In this document: piece after piece, positions 61,601-64,000 of the stretch
Layout: every line of letters starts with the position of its first letter
Numbering within the stretch: position 1 is the first letter of the stretch
Source: Chitinophaga vietnamensis
GTDB taxonomy: Bacteria; Bacteroidota; Bacteroidia; Chitinophagales; Chitinophagaceae
Direction: 5' to 3'
DNA: 64,000 nt
Assembly (NCBI RefSeq): GCF_902167635.1
Contig: NZ_CABHMS010000001.1
Coordinates: 310,001-374,000 of the forward strand
Notes under the pieces: model-generated
What the model was told of the DNA's origin: nothing
Seen by the model: only the letters and a program-made list of their open reading frames with translations
Database searches by the model: none
Position numbers and translations under genes: made by a program

Positions 61601-64000
61601 TGTGAATCCTTCCATTACAGGTTTTCCCGTAATGCTGATGTTATCACAGGGAGTAGTGACTGATGCGCTGGGCAACCCGAATGCTCCTTCCAATACACTG
61701 ATGGTACAGTATTTCAAAGGGAATGGTACTGTTACGTTGACAGGAAGCGCTACTGGTATCATCAACCATCCTTTTACGCTGTATTTACAGGCATCTGCGC
61801 CTATCGCAAACCCTTATTCAGCACTGATTTTAGCGACGAATGCCACCATTACAAATTTCAAGAAAGATCTTGCCAATCCCGATCCGGGCGCTTATACTGC
61901 TTTGGTAACACCGGCAGCCGACGGCCTGGTCAGCATCTCCGTACCGGCATCTGCTTTCCAAGACCCGGCAGGTAATTATTTCGGTGCATCTAATGTGTTG
62001 CAGCTGACCTATGATGCCACACCACCTATGGTGAGCCTTGCTACGCCATCGCTGCGGGTGAATGCGCCTTTCGCTGTCACCTTTGCATGGAATGAGGCCG
62101 TGAACGGATTTACAGCTGCGAGTCCCACAGTAAGCAACGGCGTGTTGTCTGGTTTATCTAACACCGGTAATAGCTATAGCGCCATTATTTCACCGGTAAC
62201 AGATGGCCCTGTAACCATATCGGTGCCTGCGAATAAAGTAACAGACCTTGCGGGCAATGGCAATACTGCTTCGGCCGTATTAACAGTGGTTTATGATCAC
62301 ACTCCTCCTGTGATTGTTGCGCCGGTAAGTTTCATCCTGTTAGAGAAAAGCCCGGCAAGCACGCCGGTAGGCACATTGACGGCCACCGATGCTTCTAATA
62401 TCATTCAAAATTGGGTCATCAATACCAATACAGATCAGAATAATAACGGCATAGCGGATTTCGCCATCGACGCTAGCACAGGCACAATTACGATCAATGA
62501 TCCTGCATTAGCGGCGGGCACTTTACAGATATACGTGACCGTTAGTGACGGCTTGAATACTTGTTTACCTCAGCAGGTAACGATCACACTGTTGCCGAGA
62601 AATCATCCGCCAACGGATATTTCATTAGATAATGATACTATTCCGGAAGGCAAGCCTGCAGGTACTTTGGTGGGTAACTTGTCTGCCACTGATCCTGATG
62701 CCGGCGATACCTTTACTTATACTTTTGCCGGCGGCGCAGATGATGCGCAATTCAAAATTGTTGGTAAACAGTTGCAGGCTGCCGCTGTTTTTGACTATAC
62801 TGTTAAGAATCAGTATCAGATTCGTATACGCGTAACCGATAATGGTGGCTTGTGGTATGAGAAGCCCTTCATCATTAACGTGCTGCATGTCAATCATCCG
62901 CCAACGGATATTTCATTAGATAATGATACTATCCCGGAAGGCAAGCCCGCAGGCACTTTGGTAGGTAATCTTTCTGCTGCTGATCCTGATGCAGGCGATA
63001 CCTTTACTTATACTTTCGCCGGCGGTGCAGATGATGCGCAATTCAAAATTGTTGGTAAACAGTTGCAGGCTGCCGCTGTTTTTGACTATACTGTTAAGAA
63101 TCAGTATCAGATTCGTATACGCGTGACCGATAACGGTGGCTTGTGGTATGAGAAGCCCTTCACCATTAACGTGTTGCATGTTAATCATCCGCCAACGAAT
63201 ATTTCATTAGATAATGATACTATCCCGGAAGGCAAGTCCGCAGGCACTTTGGTGGGTAACTTGTCTGCCACTGATCCTGATGCAGGCGATACCTTTACTT
63301 ATACTTTCGCCGGCGGTGCAGATGATGCGCAATTCAAAATTGTTGGTAAGCAGTTGCAGTCTGCTGCTGTTTTTGACTATACTGTTAAGAACCAGTACCA
63401 GGTTCGTATACGCGTGACCGATAATGGTGGCTTGTGGTATGAGAAGCCCTTCACCATTAACGTGCTGCATGTCAATCATCGGCCAACGGATATTTCATTA
63501 GATAATGATACTATCCCGGAAGGCAAGCCCGCAGGCACTTTGGTGGGTAACTTGTCTGCCACTGATCCTGATGCAGGCGATACCTTTACTTATACTTTCG
63601 CCGGCGGCGCAGATGATGCGCAATTCAAAATTGTTGGTAAACAGTTGCAGTCTGCCGCTGTTTTTGACTATACTGTTAAGAACCAGTACCAGATTCGTAT
63701 ACGCGTGACCGATAACGGTGGATTGTTCTACGAAAAGAATTTTGCAGTGAATATCAAATCCACCAACGTTGCACCTACAGCCATTTCACTGGATAATACT
63801 ACTATCCTGGAGAACAGGCCCGCAGGCGCCCTGGTAGGCCATCTCTCCGCTACTGATCCTGATGCCGGAGAAACATTCACTTACACCTTCGCAGGTGGCG
63901 CTGATGATGCGCAGTTCAAGATCGTAGGTAATCAGCTACAATCAGCCGCCGTATTTGATTACGAAACGAAGCCACAATATCGTATACGCGTTCGCGTTAC
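58620..64000 (+). CDS. Giant surface adhesin, Ig-like and cadherin-like repeats (5' part)
   Basis: The frame is open from ATG 58620 to the window end, 1,793 codons with no stop; the C-terminus is outside. A hydrophobic signal segment follows the start (residues about 11-30); ATG 58635 is an alternative start. Residues about 45-1260 are Ig-like domains of the SbsA type, each near 100 residues, with a repeated ITFDHTPPTVTATPANG-type linker and VRFTFSEAV-type strands. From residue 1328 (base 62601) come cadherin-like units of exactly 97 residues, with NHPPTDISLDNDTIPEGKPAG and SATDPDAGDTFTYTFAGG. Such proteins are exported to the surface, in many relatives through the type 9 system, and act in adhesion or gliding; the sorting tail is not visible here. 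Confidence 0.93.
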   Translation, partial: MHHLYMPLLKGKRVCSLLLLLMLSCIAFQGYATRAPLTGSYALMGFVNQPSGSDLTFRVTFSAPVQHVSTAGWQQAGSVLNLRYDQITVTPVSPTIYDVTFTHVVNFDYTYPYQLFSLYMPAGGGGITDMSGNPLSAAITGDSYNVAQQPSVAPVPVITVNGGLTMVNKPFDITVTFDRATKNFDATKLSVTGGTAVFTGSGNTFTWHITPTQASVVMQLLPGAAQDLGGVGSTASQQVTVTYSTVPPTVTITPATDKPAQHFIPTLAFSEQVYNLSSAGITITNGTLNSIIQVDASHYQLVISPAAPETSVGVAVSANAAQDGYGNGNVAASGTFTYDVKDPVVVSLTPVTTSPTNGSSGSYSLTFSEAVTTPLPADFSTTLTGTLNAGNITITKVSNINFTVTVTNVSGDGQLTLGVTNSSSIKDLAGNPLSAGFTAATGITFDHTAPTVTATPANGTLFNAPFTVRFTFSEAVNGFDASKITWGNATPGVLTKENDHTWSVLITPAATGPITGTIAAGGFADAAGNSNAAAVAFSWQADLTLPTVALSAVNGAAGVLTVNAVFSKPVSNFTSSGVTITNGTLQSITPIAPLDGTSYQLVITPAAIQTNITVAVNSNAAQDAAGNGNIAASATFAYDGRPLMVTGFSPLTASPTNGSSGTYLLTFNKPATTPVATDFITNVTGTLVAGSITVTPVSNVSFNITVTNVSGDGQLALAVAGTNSIKDLSGSPLSNGSTSGSITFDHTPPTVTATPANGAWFNTPFTVRFTFSEALGGLDVSKISWTNANVGAYTQESGSVWSVQVTPVSNGAVTATIAAGAFGDLANNSNAMPAIFSWNYDATPPTVQLTAVPGNTSPYTLTITFSKPVTGFDKTGIVVSNGSVTALTSSGANSYTATIAAAAEGPVSAYVKAGAAVDNAGNPNIVSATTGWANDHSQVTAVITGPVTANSPFTATITFNKPVTFTDLNKLTITNATLSNLILRSGTNNVYDVTVNPSITGFPVMLMLSQGVVTDALGNPNAPSNTLMVQYFKGNGTVTLTGSATGIINHPFTLYLQASAPIANPYSALILATNATITNFKKDLANPDPGAYTALVTPAADGLVSISVPASAFQDPAGNYFGASNVLQLTYDATPPMVSLATPSLRVNAPFAVTFAWNEAVNGFTAASPTVSNGVLSGLSNTGNSYSAIISPVTDGPVTISVPANKVTDLAGNGNTASAVLTVVYDHTPPVIVAPVSFILLEKSPASTPVGTLTATDASNIIQNWVINTNTDQNNNGIADFAIDASTGTITINDPALAAGTLQIYVTVSDGLNTCLPQQVTITLLPRNHPPTDISLDNDTIPEGKPAGTLVGNLSATDPDAGDTFTYTFAGGADDAQFKIVGKQLQAAAVFDYTVKNQYQIRIRVTDNGGLWYEKPFIINVLHVNHPPTDISLDNDTIPEGKPAGTLVGNLSAADPDAGDTFTYTFAGGADDAQFKIVGKQLQAAAVFDYTVKNQYQIRIRVTDNGGLWYEKPFTINVLHVNHPPTNISLDNDTIPEGKSAGTLVGNLSATDPDAGDTFTYTFAGGADDAQFKIVGKQLQSAAVFDYTVKNQYQVRIRVTDNGGLWYEKPFTINVLHVNHRPTDISLDNDTIPEGKPAGTLVGNLSATDPDAGDTFTYTFAGGADDAQFKIVGKQLQSAAVFDYTVKNQYQIRIRVTDNGGLFYEKNFAVNIKSTNVAPTAISLDNTTILENRPAGALVGHLSATDPDAGETFTYTFAGGADDAQFKIVGNQLQSAAVFDYETKPQYRIRVRV
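62601..64000 (+). repeat. Tandem 291-bp repeats within the adhesin gene
   Basis: Units start at 62601, 62892, 63183 and 63474, each exactly 291 bp (97 codons), and are almost identical in DNA as well as protein. A fifth unit at 63765 is diverged and is cut by the window edge. Silent sites agree between the first four units, so they were duplicated or homogenised recently. Confidence 0.95.

Overview
The window reads as a chromosomal segment of a Bacteroidota bacterium, most likely a Chitinophaga-like member of the Chitinophagaceae. The reasons are SusC/SusD pairs, a FecI-FecR-TonB receptor-DUF4249 signalling unit, DUF1080 proteins, TAnnTTTG-type promoter matches, lipoboxes on many exported proteins, and the pheT-zapA-rny order. 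No transposase, integrase, CRISPR array, rRNA or tRNA was seen. The placement is by eye, without any database search.

Layout. 1-3.8 kb: the end of a SusC gene, its SusD partner and a cytochrome-c/FG-GAP lipoprotein. 4.1-14 kb: a complete six-gene ebo cluster (eboABC, then eboDEF), split by a NarL-type two-component pair on the opposite strand. 14-25.6 kb: a Gfo/Idh/MocA oxidoreductase, a TauE/SafE exporter, a YjbR protein, a DUF885 lipoprotein, a double DUF1080 protein and a second SusC/SusD pair. Three copies of a LacI-type operator (TGCAA-CCGA-TTGTA and close relatives) link the oxidoreductase, DUF1080 and SusCD genes into a likely sugar regulon. 25.7-43 kb: mostly housekeeping genes (PfpI, atpG, scpB, PNP, SDR, DUF1080, rny, zapA, pheT, dnaB, MATE, rsmE, terC, pyrD). 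43-48.3 kb: ECF sigma, FecR anti-sigma, STN-type TonB receptor and DUF4249 lipoprotein. 48.6-54.5 kb: a glutamate-dependent acid-resistance operon (gadB, gadC, DcaP-like porin, exported glutaminase). 54.5-58.4 kb: a CbpA-type DnaJ, a DHA2 exporter and a receiver-PAS-kinase. 58.6-64 kb: the first 1,793 codons of a giant adhesin with Ig-like domains and near-identical 97-residue cadherin-like repeats, running off the window.

The most unusual feature is a family of long, nearly perfect inverted repeats in gene junctions (about 10.1, 14.4, 33.1, 39.1, 43.1, 48.4 and 50.6 kb, plus a one-armed array at 26.3 kb). Apart from the 43.1 kb element, which is built from a different 7-base unit, their arms are tandem arrays of 8-base units of the form TTTnnnGA. 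The three inner bases vary between units, yet the two arms of one hairpin match almost base for base. Several begin at the stop codon of the upstream gene, and one runs to the start codon of the next. I know of no described element class of this form. A second unusual feature is three DnaA-box-like sites spaced exactly 22 bp apart upstream of dnaB.
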